From Agarophyton chilense (Eukaryota; Rhodophyta; Florideophyceae; Gracilariales; Gracilariaceae), in the NCBI GenBank assembly GCA_030374765.1, contig JARGXX010000028.1, positions 124,001-188,000 of the forward strand: DNA of 64,000 nt, in the 5' to 3' direction. Numbering within the stretch: position 1 is the stretch's first letter; each line of letters begins with the position of its first letter. The translations under genes and the position numbers were made by a program. The notes beneath the pieces are model-generated. The model did not search any database, was not told the DNA's origin, and saw nothing but the letters and a program-made list of their open reading frames with translations. This document shows, one piece after another, positions 8,920 through 18,045 of the stretch.

Positions 8920-8922
8920 TAC
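8906..8922 (-). other. Primer-binding site of element A, overlapping the start codon
   Basis: Directly after the 5' LTR the minus strand reads GTAATGGGCCCAGCACC. Its first 14 bases match, with one mismatch, the reverse complement of the anticodon arm of eukaryotic initiator tRNA-Met (GCUGGGCCCAUAAC). Drosophila copia is primed by a 5' half of this tRNA. The ATG is the Gag-Pol start codon and pairs with the CAU anticodon. Confidence 0.8.
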
Positions 8923-9143
8923 TAAGTATTGAGCAGTATTCGGGTACTAAGACAGTTCTAGGTCGAGCTAGTCGAGAAGTGTAGCGGAGGTACACGGTAG
9001 TCGGGTGACTTCCAGTAGCATCGTGCTGTGTTTAGATAAATGTTCTTAACTACTGCTATGTAATACATGTAGACACACTTTAGCGGTTGCCATGTAATAT
9101 CTATTCTCTCGTGCATATTACATGTAGTTCCATGTCATTCATA
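8923..9143 (-). repeat. 5' LTR of element A
   Basis: 221 bp and identical to 4238-4458. It would carry the promoter for the genomic RNA. The TATA-like ACATTTATCTAAAC is at about 9030-9045. The outer end abuts the target duplication TCCTT (9144-9148). Confidence 0.95.
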
Positions 9144-9148
9144 TCCTT

Positions 9149-10489
9149 CTCCATCTCACGTCCCGGGGGTGAATTTGGAATGAGCATTTCCCTAAACCGA
9201 TTATTCTGGCAGCTTTTGATTCGCTTTCGGAATATACGATCTCCCTTAGCAGCAATGCTTACTCTTTGAGAAACTCAGAAGGTTGGTAAGGTGTGAATAA
9301 GGCGTGTTAGATTTCGCTTAACTGCGTTCATGACCCTTCGCTGTTCACAACGGAGGTCGTCTTACGAATGCTTATTAATACACGATATTTAAGTATAAGA
9401 AACACAGGGCAGCAGCACATGAAAAAACATGAGCGTTACTCACGCTTGAGGCGCTGCTCTGTTGCGCAAGTGGTCCACTATGCCTAGGTAGGTACCGAGA
9501 AACCTGACTCGTCCGCAGGAGGATGGTGATGTATTAATTTGCAGCCACGCATTGTGGTGTCCTGACTTCAAATTGAAGGAGGCTTTATCAATTAAAATAG
9601 TTAAATGCAAAGGCATAAAATACTGAGAAACCCGCGTGAGCTTTATTGGAGCGATACAATCACATTCAATTATACACAAGTTGCATACAGATAATAGCAA
9701 ACCGCCAGAATGCCGAAAGTTGGCGCTACTCAGGAGTTGAGGACAGAACAATATGGCAACTATGTGCACAGGGGAGCACCGGTCGGACATATTTTGCCAA
9801 GTAACAAAGCGCCTGATATGGTATTCGACAGTCCAAAAGAAAGCCATGTTAACATCTCATCATGTTAAAATCTCATGCTTGATAAGGCGGTAGTTTGGCA
9901 GTTTCTTCATGCTCTCGATAAAACTTGTAGGAAGGTAAGGGCAACGAAATCTTTGCCAGCAATCCGCTGCGCGTTTTGTGACATACTCTTGGGTGCAGGA
10001 AACCAGAAAACACAAAAGCAACACTTGTTGTATTTCTTATTGTTCGCAGTTCGTTTATTTTCGGTGGAAGAGGTCAAAAGCCGTATGGACGAACATTATC
10101 GCGCAACAAGCAAGACCTGCTCCTCAGGGTGGGTGGTGAGGGGGGCCAAACAAGAAGACCGCGTTGTACAACGCAAAACAAACCAACTGTCTGACCAACA
10201 TACGATCGCTGCGCGGCCATGCGGTGCGGCTGAGCTTCGCAAGGTGGCGCTCACAATACCGCCGGCGCGAAGGTATCTTGGTTATACGCTTGTCCAAAAT
10301 GCTAAAATAAAGCAACTTCCATGGTTCCTCGAAATACCAGTGAAGAACAGCGCATGTGACTGTGTGACGCCGCCTCGCTGGTCGTCTGTACCGTTAGTCG
10401 CATCTTCCACAACGGTAGCGTCGGTTGCGTACTACGCGCATGCCTTGTTCCGGAATATCTCTTATCCCATTCTTTAAGCGTCAGTGATT
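9149..10489. other. Low-information region with weak open frames
   Basis: No recognisable gene. The longest frame is 9875-10477 on the plus strand (200 codons from an ATG). Its translation has no domain I know, uneven composition and no obvious promoter, so I treat it as unproven. A minus-strand frame at 9440-9847 is equally uninformative. Confidence 0.4.
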
Positions 10490-11000
10490 CTACTCGCCCG
10501 CTTTCAGTTGTCCTAGTTGCCCGCGTTTATATCTTTTTTGGCAAGGTTTTGTATGGCACTCTTCCAAATTAGGAATGCAGTCGTGCATTTCTCTCAACAG
10601 GAGCGTTTTTATCTTTTTATTGTGCAAAGGACAAACTTGAGATTGAACAGAGATCAACCACAAATTGCCACAAAATGTACAAAAACAAATATGTCCATCA
10701 CCTACTCCTTCACTATATAAGCATGCTATCGATAATGATTTCTGCCTCATCTGGCTCTCATCGCATGCATTTGGCGTACGTGAGAGAGCGTGGCCTCCGT
10801 ATCGTGAGGTCACGGATGTCATCCACTAGTTTTAAAAACTAAATCAGCCAGTGTAGAAAATAAAGGGACGTCGTGCGATACATGTTATTTGCTGCAAGAA
10901 TTCATACCCCCCATGGGCAATGCGTTTGCTAGAAAATCCAAATATATTCTGGTGCTTTGGCTGGGCGCCTGGCTTCAGAGTAAAAGGAAGAGCCCTTTTA
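10490..11000. other. Intergenic upstream of the 11.1-kb gene
   Basis: AT-rich, with only short frames and no repeats recognised. It ends at the TATA box of the next gene. Confidence 0.45.
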
Positions 11001-11005
11001 ATTCC

Positions 11006-11013
11006 TATAAAAG
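11006..11013 (+). promoter_or_regulatory. TATA box
   Basis: TATAAAAG lies 101 bp upstream of the ATG at 11114, giving an expected start near 11036 and a leader of about 75 bases. This supports the following reading frame as a gene. Confidence 0.6.
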
Positions 11014-11113
11014 CCACCGCCTCACTGCCCCATGAACAGTCTGTGCAGGTCGTGTTCCTAACCATTCTCAGTTCAAAGCTTTTCTTCGAATTCTCCAAAA
11101 CCCCATAGGCGAA

Positions 11114-11605
11114 ATGATTTGGAACTTGTCGTGCATGAGGCAGTTGCCGTTGTTTATTCTTGGAGCTTTTCTTCTGTTTTCCACCTCGCTCGCCAAAGTT
11201 GCTATATGCACTAAGGAAGGTATCTGCGTCCTAGAGAGCGGCCGCCAGATATTGTGTTCGTGGCTTCCGAAGAATGAACGTCTTGTGCTTCATCTGCTCG
11301 ATATTGAAAACCAACAAATGCTTGTAAACCAGGTGTGGCGCTTTGAAAGCTCTGGAAATTCTGTTGAACACATGTCAACCACTATGCACTCTCCGGCGGA
11401 ACACGCGCATTTAACAATGAGAGAAGCAAACAAAGGAAAGAAAATAAGCTGTCGCTACCTGTCCGAAATCCACCAAAATTCTGAAAAAACTGGAGTTCAA
11501 AATATTGATGTGACACTAAGCTTTGCAGGAGTAAGTCGTTGTAGGGGAAAAAAACTTAGGTGGTATCATTGTGGTAGGATATGGATCTTCGGCTGCACAT
11601 TCTAA
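11114..11605 (+). CDS. Small secreted protein of unknown family
   Basis: The 163-residue frame starts at an ATG, preceded by a well-placed TATA box. A signal peptide is clear: LPLFILGAFLLFSTSLA at about residues 11-27. The mature protein has spaced cysteines (CTKEGIC, CSW, SCRY), as expected for an extracellular disulfide protein. A good splice donor (GAGTAAGT, about 11528-11535) lies near the end of the frame, so the last 25 or so residues may be intron and the true 3' exon may lie further on. I do not recognise the family. Its signal peptide, Cys-rich nature and short TATA-driven leader recall the gene at 2980-4116, but the sequences are not obviously related. Confidence 0.55.
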   Translation: MIWNLSCMRQLPLFILGAFLLFSTSLAKVAICTKEGICVLESGRQILCSWLPKNERLVLHLLDIENQQMLVNQVWRFESSGNSVEHMSTTMHSPAEHAHLTMREANKGKKISCRYLSEIHQNSEKTGVQNIDVTLSFAGVSRCRGKKLRWYHCGRIWIFGCTF

Positions 11606-12013
11606 TTGTTCGTACGCAAACCCCAACGTAGAATGTGTTCGGCGGCAATGCCCAGTTGAACGGCATTCTGATATCTGAAAAAAGTGCATGGACGCGAAGG
11701 GCGTTTGGGGGGGAAGGGTGCGCAGCATATGGTCGATTCCCATAAAAACATTCCCCGACTGCATTTTGTCTTCAATTAGTTCGTCCTTGATTTCCGAAGT
11801 CATTTTATTCAGAGCTTCAACGAAATCCTCGAGCTGTACATTTACAACCCGGATTTCGGCGCAGAAACGGTATTCTCTTGGTGGCAAACGATGCCGCGAG
11901 ACCTCGTCCACCATGCAATACGCCGCGCTGTTATAAGACGAGTGCGCCGCGGCGGCACGCATGCCATTCTTCTGCCCATTCGTGGTACTGTCGGCTGCAG
12001 ATTGCAGCCACAA
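11516..12013 (-). CDS. Possible minus-strand gene, unknown product
   Basis: The frame stays open for 165 codons but has no ATG at its 5' edge. The translation looks protein-like (EYRFCAEIRVVNVQ, LEDFVEALNKMTSEIKDE, with spaced cysteines). Upstream, at 12152-12160, the minus strand has TATATAAC, and an ATG (12081-12083) begins a 20-codon frame that reaches a GTGAGT donor, so a two-exon gene is possible. I could not find a convincing acceptor in the right phase. The 3' end overlaps the secreted-protein gene on the other strand by about 90 bp. Confidence 0.3.
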   Translation of the reverse strand: MWLQSAADSTTNGQKNGMRAAAAHSSYNSAAYCMVDEVSRHRLPPREYRFCAEIRVVNVQLEDFVEALNKMTSEIKDELIEDKMQSGNVFMGIDHMLRTLPPQTPFASMHFFQISECRSTGHCRRTHSTLGFAYEQLECAAEDPYPTTMIPPKFFSPTTTYSCKA

Positions 12014-12289
12014 TGACTCACGGTATCACCTCCAGCGGTGTAGTTAAGGGCACTAAACGGTGAGGGGCCATGTCTCCATCCATAATCAGTTTCGTGTTGA
12101 AACGATACGTTCCAGACTGTGCATCGAGCACTTGACAGAGTCCGGAACGAAGTTATATAGATTCTGAAACGTAGAGATAGCAGAGCTACAACACGGTTTG
12201 TTACTATAAAGATATGATCTAAGTACAGAAGACCAGCAAAGATGCGCCAGCTTTTCTCATTTGTTGTTTTAATAGGTACCAAACCGTCT

Positions 12290-13560
12290 AGTAGATTTTT
12301 GGTGAAGACTGTGGAATAACGCCGAGAAGCAAGTGCAATGTTGGAATACTTTATTTGATGATCTGTGCATCTGCATGTGCAAAATCGGAAACGCCTACGT
12401 ACAGCAAAGATGGCCGCAATCAGGTACCATTTAGGATCAAGTCACTACATCCTCAAGGATTGTTGAGGATGTTCTGGAAGGACGTCTTGCGTGTCTTTCC
12501 CCCATGACAGTCTATGTGTATTGGACACTTAAGGCATAGAATTCGATGGTGACTAGGAAATTATTGCACTGCAGTTTAGAAGCATATAAAGGCAAGCACA
12601 AACCAGACTCTGGTCATCGACTCAGAAGTCGGTTTTGACGCTCATACAAGCGCGGACGCCCACCGACAGTTTTCTGGCGCTTTCCAAAAAATCGCTCGAC
12701 CTTCATCTGAAACCGTTGCCTCTGCTCGAATTTGTGCAGGCTGTTTGGCACAATCGGCAAAACTTCCGTCGTGGGTGAAACAGCAGAAGCGAAGTTGAAT
12801 GGCATTGGAATTGCTGCGGGGACGAAGTGGGGTCGGCGAACGGATCTTGTTAAATGAGACAGAAAAGCAAAGAGGCTTTGCCGAGGAATGCGTCAAAAAA
12901 CGAAGTGGCTCTCACTAAGAGGGGAAAGTCCCCTTGTTTCCTTGTTAGGTGGCGACGAAATTGTACTAAATTGTGCAAGAATTCGGTGTCCCCCGTCTGT
13001 TGACCACGTCCCCCTCTCGAATTAATGGTTTCATAAAACACTTTTGAGTAAGAGGCCCATATGGCCTAAAATGAAAATTCAACGTTTCTGGCTTTATAGA
13101 ATTGAAATTGGCAACTGTGTACGTGATACTTTCGTCCAATGGCATAAAAAGAAAAAGGGAAAGTCAGCACCGGAGTCGATCCATTCCGTTCAATGAGGCT
13201 GCCTTGATGGCCAGGCTGATTAAGGCCGTTCTGCTTGCTTCAAGGCTTTCCTGAGTATTTCGTCCCCACCAGATAGAATTCTCAGCAAAGGGCTTGACGT
13301 TTTTGTTGCAGTAAATCAGGGAACTGAGCGGCAGGGCAGGGGGGTTGAACCCTACTCTCCGAACCCACACAAATAGAACACGATCGAGATTACCGATTGA
13401 GCTGTGGTCGCTCGCGGTGCGCGTACTCATTTCCACACGGCGGAGGTGTTATCCGAAGTCCTTGTGACTGCCATCTGCCAGCTGAAAGTACCAAAATTCT
13501 GCACCATTTAGCATTCGTAGTTTTGTTTCTTTCTTAAAAATAAGCTTGGGAACAGCCCCA
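12290..13560. other. Intergenic, nothing firm
   Basis: No recognisable coding sequence. A TATA-like CATATAAAGG near 12582-12591 on the plus strand is not followed by a usable reading frame. The remainder holds only short frames on both strands. Confidence 0.45.
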
Positions 13561-13561
13561 A

Positions 13562-14674
13562 TCAAGCGATCGAGACTCTCTCGTTTTGAAACCCGGAAAT
13601 TGTTACAACTCCATGCTCATCCACAAGAACATTTTTCTTGGCATGCATTCCGTCTTTGAAGTTCTTTGATGTCCAGAAAAAGGGATCGCTCAAATTGATT
13701 AGAGTTCTCTTTCGGATCGAAACTGCTACTACAATCACCCCGATAACTGCCAAAATCCAAATTGCGATAACTGTGGCGAAAATGTATGTAGGAATCATGA
13801 CGCCTTCGACTTGCTTGGTTGAAAAAGAGCACCGAGCTTGCTTCAGATCAGTGAACATCGTTTGTCTAACGTATAATTCCTCTGTTTCCGTGCCAGAAAA
13901 AAAGTGAAAATAGCGGTCAACTATTTTCGGGATTAATGGAACGAGATCGGCATGTATTTTCGTGACAAAGAAAGACGTTCTTTGTTCAATCGCTTCGAAT
14001 GAAATTTCACTCAAATAGAATAGGTTTCCGACAACTTCATAAAATACACATTGCTTGAAAACTTTTTCTTCATCATCGAAAAACCCTTCTTCCCTGCCGA
14101 GCTTTGTACTTGTTGTATTTCTGCAACTCAGTGTTGCTGATGATGTCGACCTTTCCGTCCTCACTGTGTTGTTGTAAGAATAATACGGCCGCGCGTCGCA
14201 TTCGACATTTGATGTTTGAAGACTGACACGCCCCAATTTCTGTTCAAAGAGTGAACCTTTAAAATCCAAGCATCGGAACAAAATTGATTCAGACATGGGA
14301 TCATGAAGAACATTTGGAGCAGAGTTCTGAGAAAGAGGTTCCAGCCTCAGGCAGTCTTGGTTGGTTCTCTCCTGGCGAAAACTTGTTTCCGTGACAGTGG
14401 AAACCCATATCTCCAATCCCACAAAAGAAACCAGTACGACTGCAGCAAGAATGCGCAGACGCAAGCAGTGGCGATATAAGACAATAACGGCCTTTCGTCG
14501 GAGATTGCTCGTTTCAACAATGACGTTAACTGTTTTGAACACCCAAATGAGGCATATTTCGGTCGTGACAAAAACCAAAGTCACCGCCAGGCTCACAATC
14601 TGCGCACGAACGGGAATGAACATCGGCCAAAACGTCTTGCAAGGTCGATGCGGAGCGTAAAACTGTACAATCAA
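13562..14674 (-). CDS. Multi-pass membrane protein, 5' exon(s) upstream
   Basis: The open frame is about 370 codons. Hydrophobic segments lie at about residues 27-47, 73-93 and 297-319. Between the last two is a loop of about 200 residues with cysteines and possible N-glycosylation sites (NNT, RNTT), probably extracellular. A basic stretch follows the last segment. The 5' edge has no ATG. It is preceded on the minus strand by a pyrimidine-rich run ending TTGTACAG, a good splice acceptor, so this is probably an internal or last exon. An in-frame ATG at codon 18 (MFIPVRAQ) is an alternative start. The family is unknown to me. Confidence 0.5.
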   Translation of the reverse strand: MIVQFYAPHRPCKTFWPMFIPVRAQIVSLAVTLVFVTTEICLIWVFKTVNVIVETSNLRRKAVIVLYRHCLRLRILAAVVLVSFVGLEIWVSTVTETSFRQERTNQDCLRLEPLSQNSAPNVLHDPMSESILFRCLDFKGSLFEQKLGRVSLQTSNVECDARPYYSYNNTVRTERSTSSATLSCRNTTSTKLGREEGFFDDEEKVFKQCVFYEVVGNLFYLSEISFEAIEQRTSFFVTKIHADLVPLIPKIVDRYFHFFSGTETEELYVRQTMFTDLKQARCSFSTKQVEGVMIPTYIFATVIAIWILAVIGVIVVAVSIRKRTLINLSDPFFWTSKNFKDGMHAKKNVLVDEHGVVTISGFQNERVSIA

Positions 14675-14857
14675 GACAGAAAAGAAAAAGATGCTGGACT
14701 AGCAGCTTTGCAATGGGCAGAGAGTGGAAAGGTTCTAGCTGTCTATCGAAAGACGAGACTCATGGCTGTCTCGCCTTGGTGTAGAATAATAACTGGTGTT
14801 TCTCGCAGAAAAAGAAAGTCCATCAAATATAAAAACCAGGTTTTTTTAAAATGGAAT

Positions 14858-15085
14858 CTATGACTGCCCAGATATTATCCATCCAAGAGCGAAGTACGTA
14901 AGGTTGCAAAGAACAACAAGGACAACTATCAATCGGTCACCGCAAGCCAGAAATATGTTGATATGTGTGGGCGCCATCTTGGGAGTGTGACGCGGTGGGC
15001 CAACTTGACAGTAAAAGTCAATGTAAATGGGAGTCCCTCGTAGCCAAAAAAGGCCCGTACAGATAAGTGTAGTTCGGTTTCGCAA
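14858..15085 (-). CDS. Possible upstream exon of the membrane-protein gene
   Basis: This 75-codon frame ends with one strong hydrophobic segment (RLIVVLVVLCNLTYFALGW) and lies just upstream of the acceptor at about 14663 on the same strand. It could supply the first transmembrane helix of the 13562-14674 protein. I could not identify an unambiguous donor, so the link is a guess. Confidence 0.25.
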   Translation of the reverse strand: MRNRTTLICTGLFWLRGTPIYIDFYCQVGPPRHTPKMAPTHINIFLACGDRLIVVLVVLCNLTYFALGWIISGQS

Positions 15086-15620
15086 AGAGATAAGTAGAAC
15101 GGCAAGACAGGGACAATACTCAACCCGTCAGATAAAAATAGATAAAATGACAAGGGGAGAACGAAGCTCAACCTAGCGATAATTCTCCAAAATCTTCTTA
15201 GGACGATACGCAACGAAAGACTTATGTCAATGGTCACTAGGAGTCAGACTCCCGACTTCCGATAAGACACTCCGGATGTGAGACGATTTCTGCAGCCTAC
15301 GTACTTCTGCGCCAACCAGAAGCACGCGTATACAATCCCTACAAGGCTTCCCGAGGAGAGCTAATGACAGCGAGATATGCCTTCACTCATATACCCAAGC
15401 TGGCCTTTTGCAGGAAAGGTTACGCGGCACCACTTGCGGCAGCTTCCCGTCCAGTACTGAATCCCAGGAATCCTCCAGGTCTTACCGACCGACACAGGCT
15501 TTTCACTCTGTGGGGGACCCCTTGCCAGACGCAGTACCGTTGGTACACACAAGCCGTCTCCCGTCCACGCCAAAGGCGCTTCAACCGGTACAGTGGGCTG
15601 ATAGAGGGTGCACCTTCCAG

Positions 15621-15739
15621 CGGCAAACGCCTCACTGGTCCTCTATACGGCGGCAAACGCCTCACCGATTTTAGATAATTATAGGGTTGCTCCTCCAGCG
15701 GCAAGCGCCTCACTGGACCCTAGGCGGCAAACGCCTCAC
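15621..15739 (+). repeat. Cluster of four short repeats CGGCAAACGCCTCAC
   Basis: The 15-mer occurs at 15621-15635, 15651-15665, 15699-15713 (one change, A to G) and 15725-15739, with spacings of 30, 48 and 26 bp. The core GGCG-GCAAA-CGCC can form a small hairpin in copies 2 and 4. Copies 1 and 3 are also framed by CCAG...CTGG. Irregular spacing and the eukaryotic context argue against CRISPR. Confidence 0.75.
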
Positions 15740-15743
15740 CTTT

Positions 15744-15976
15744 TGTTATAGTTGAAGGGCTCGAAGCCAAAGGAAATAGTTGAATTAGGTGTTTGTTGGC
15801 TTGAGGTCGTCCGAGATGGTGTTCGGAGACTTCAGAGGCCCTTTTATAGAGATCTAGAACCCACAGAATGGGCTGCAACGCATTGATACTCACTTATTAC
15901 TACGGTGTGCTTCTAGGTTACTCTATTGGCTTCTAGAAGCCAGTACAGCAGCACACTAACCAATTAAAATGTAACA
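15744..15976. repeat. Weak candidate solo LTR
   Basis: The segment starts TGTTATAG and ends ATGTAACA, giving near-inverted TG...CA termini 233 bp apart, with a TATA-like CTTTTATAGAG inside (about 15842-15852). No matching target duplication (CCTTT versus ACTAC) and no second copy were found. Confidence 0.25.
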
Positions 15977-16256
15977 ACTACGCCTGACATCACCAGAATA
16001 CCACTGCAACGTCGGCGTCAACAAAGATGTAGGAACTCCCGGCGCTGCTGGCACATCCTACACGTGTGTTACAGCAGTGCCGGAACATTCCACACGTTCC
16101 GCGACCCACAATATGGTTAGCTGACAGAAAGGAACCCGCGATGTACCGTTTGCAACCATACATTGGATACCAGTAAGAAATGTCGCTGCTCACCTGTGAG
16201 CTGGAAGCATGTCGGTAGTACCTTGTCGGCAGATAACAATCATGAGCTCAAACTTT

Positions 16257-16658
16257 CTACGGTTTCGTTGGGGATGAAAAACGCCATTCCAGATTTGATG
16301 GTATAGTCGCAGATTCTTTCGCATCTCCACAATGATGGTGGTGAACGCAGCGTACGTAAGGCAAAATCTTTGGTTTTAACTGTGCCACAGAATGGCAGGG
16401 TAACCCTTTACCATCTTCACAAAAACTGTAAATTTCGAGTAAATTTCGTGCAATACTTGACAGGTGTGCCACGTTCACGAATTCTGACGCTTGGCTGTTT
16501 ACAATTTTTCGTAGCAATCGTAATCGTACAAAAGCAACATTATCTTTTGCGCAACTTTGTGAGCGTCGACGTTCGAAAGCAGCCGCCAACGTTCGACGCC
16601 AAGCTCTATCCATAGAACTGCGCCCATAAGCACCATAGTATCCGTTGATCCCCCCCAT
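16257..16658 (-). CDS. Hypothetical reading frame
   Basis: From an ATG at about 16658 the frame runs 133 codons. The translation starts MGGINGYYGAYGRSSMDR and is basic in its first half, with a HHHHC cluster near the end. I see no domain, signal peptide or promoter, and the frame may be fortuitous. Confidence 0.2.
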   Translation of the reverse strand: MGGINGYYGAYGRSSMDRAWRRTLAAAFERRRSQSCAKDNVAFVRLRLLRKIVNSQASEFVNVAHLSSIARNLLEIYSFCEDGKGLPCHSVAQLKPKILPYVRCVHHHHCGDAKESATIPSNLEWRFSSPTKP

Positions 16659-16728
16659 TAGAAACGCTTCCAAAACTCACAGCCTTTTGCCTTCCCCCTT
16701 TGACGCATAAAGAAATAAGTTTTTACAG

Positions 16729-17250
16729 CTCTATTTGCCCCTGCACTCCGCGCGACAAAACGAACGAGCACCCAACGAACTGGTCGGCAAAAACGGTTTC
16801 GATTTAATGAAACACGAAAAAATTCTTATTGAAAGCAGTACACACGTCCTAGACTTACATCGATGCATGACGACAAAAGAAAACAAATTTTTAAGATTTT
16901 TTACTCTATTCATGAAGGGGACTCTGCAACAAGCATTTGTCGAGATGTATCGAAATATCTCAAATAATTTAGCTGACCATTTCAAGCGCATCACGTCTGA
17001 TCAAAGACAGAACGTTGAGGATAACGCGGCCTCTTCTTCGATACTTGAGAGCTATGATAAAAAGGACACTCTCCAGGACAATGTTTTGCAGAAAGTAGAC
17101 GGGAAGGAGGAGAGAGAACGAAACAAAGGAGACAATCGAGCTGCCCAAGAGGACTGTATACGTGTCGCGACAGAAAGTAGGCGGCACTGCGCGCTTAGGC
17201 GCGTGTCAGCGCCGTTCTTAACAAGCGTGAACGAGCGTGAACGTGAATGA
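16729..17250 (+). CDS. Hypothetical reading frame, possibly an exon
   Basis: The frame has no ATG at its start but follows a plausible acceptor (GTTTTTACAG ending at 16728). The translation is hydrophilic and helix-prone (KHEKILIESSTHVLDLHRC, FVEMYRNISNNLADHF, KVDGKEERERNKGDN) and ends in a short degenerate tandem repeat (gtgaacg units, about 17222-17260). No upstream exon or family could be identified. Confidence 0.25.
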   Translation, partial: LYLPLHSARQNERAPNELVGKNGFDLMKHEKILIESSTHVLDLHRCMTTKENKFLRFFTLFMKGTLQQAFVEMYRNISNNLADHFKRITSDQRQNVEDNAASSSILESYDKKDTLQDNVLQKVDGKEERERNKGDNRAAQEDCIRVATESRRHCALRRVSAPFLTSVNERERE

Positions 17251-17682
17251 GTGTGAACGAATATTTTAATTTTTTTAAGAATTGCGTACAGTAAAATTCA
17301 CGTCTGTAAGAAGCATTTAGAGCTAGTTTACAGACATCGGGCGACATTCCATTTCTCCTTAATGTGCATTGTGTTTGCATTGCAAGCTTTGAAATGGCTT
17401 CATTAAAAGCGATGTCGTAGTTTTGGGATGAGAAATTTTGTTTGGGCTTCTGCGTTTATGCTGCGGTGGGGTACTGATCGTTCGGAAAACAGAACCGTGT
17501 CCTCCTTGGGACATTTTTGGTGTAGGGTGCCGAGGTGGTGCGAAAAAACGCAAAGTGCAGTAACCGGCTGGGTTACGCCAAAAATTGATTGGCCTGGGCA
17601 TATAAGAAAAGATACTACTCTTTCTGTGCAAAAGTCAAAACTTTTCTTTGACCAATTATATGGTGCCACCCGTCCTTCACGT

Positions 17683-17703
17683 GTGGATTCACGGTGAATC
17701 CAC
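17683..17703. repeat. Perfect 10-bp palindrome
   Basis: GTGGATTCAC-G-GTGAATCCAC lies about 100 bp outside the left arm of the large inverted duplication. It may be coincidental. Confidence 0.6.
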
Positions 17704-17933
17704 GCTTGTTAAGAACGGGCCTCACCGAAGCTCTTTTGTCTTTGCTTGTATCCTACATGGAGCCTTCCACCTCCTTCTGGAACGAAGAGCATGCCATTTT
17801 CAGGTCTCTTTGACGATTCTCTGCTGCTGCTGCTGCTGCTGCGAAGCCGTTGTTTCTCGCGTAATGAATTGAAAAGGACAACCGCCCGACATTGGTGCCG
17901 CTCTTTCATTTCCAACATTTGGCAGATTGTACG

Positions 17934-17945
17934 ATATAAAAAGGT
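17934..17945 (+). promoter_or_regulatory. TATA-like site facing the gene's 3' end
   Basis: GATATAAAAAGG lies about 100 bp past the stop codon of the minus-strand gene and points into it. The mirror copy is at 22009-22020 on the minus strand. If used, it would give an antisense transcript. Sequence evidence only. Confidence 0.3.
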
Positions 17946-18045
17946 GGTTTTGGTGCAGAAAAAGAGCTCTGTCACACTTTAATCAGAAGCGTATCTAACG
18001 CATTCGTCTCAGTTCTAAAGAGAATTTTAGAGTTCGGTGTTTCGT

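Larger units (their letters stand above)
4238..9143 (-). mobile_element. Complete Copia LTR retrotransposon (element A), recent insertion
   Basis: On the minus strand the order is 5' LTR (8923-9143), primer-binding site, a single Gag-Pol frame (8919-4474), polypurine tract, 3' LTR (4238-4458). The two 221-bp LTRs look identical base for base. The target-site duplication is TCCTT (4233-4237 and 9144-9148), which fixes both ends. Identical LTRs, an intact 1481-codon frame and a clean duplication indicate a very recent and possibly competent element. Confidence 0.95.

Noticed and set aside
9875..10477. 200-codon ATG-initiated frame as a gene
   Set aside because: No promoter, domain, signal peptide or compositional support; kept only as a remark in the intergenic entry.
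15621..15739. CRISPR-like array
   Set aside because: Only four copies, irregular spacers (11-33 bp), eukaryotic context and no cas genes.
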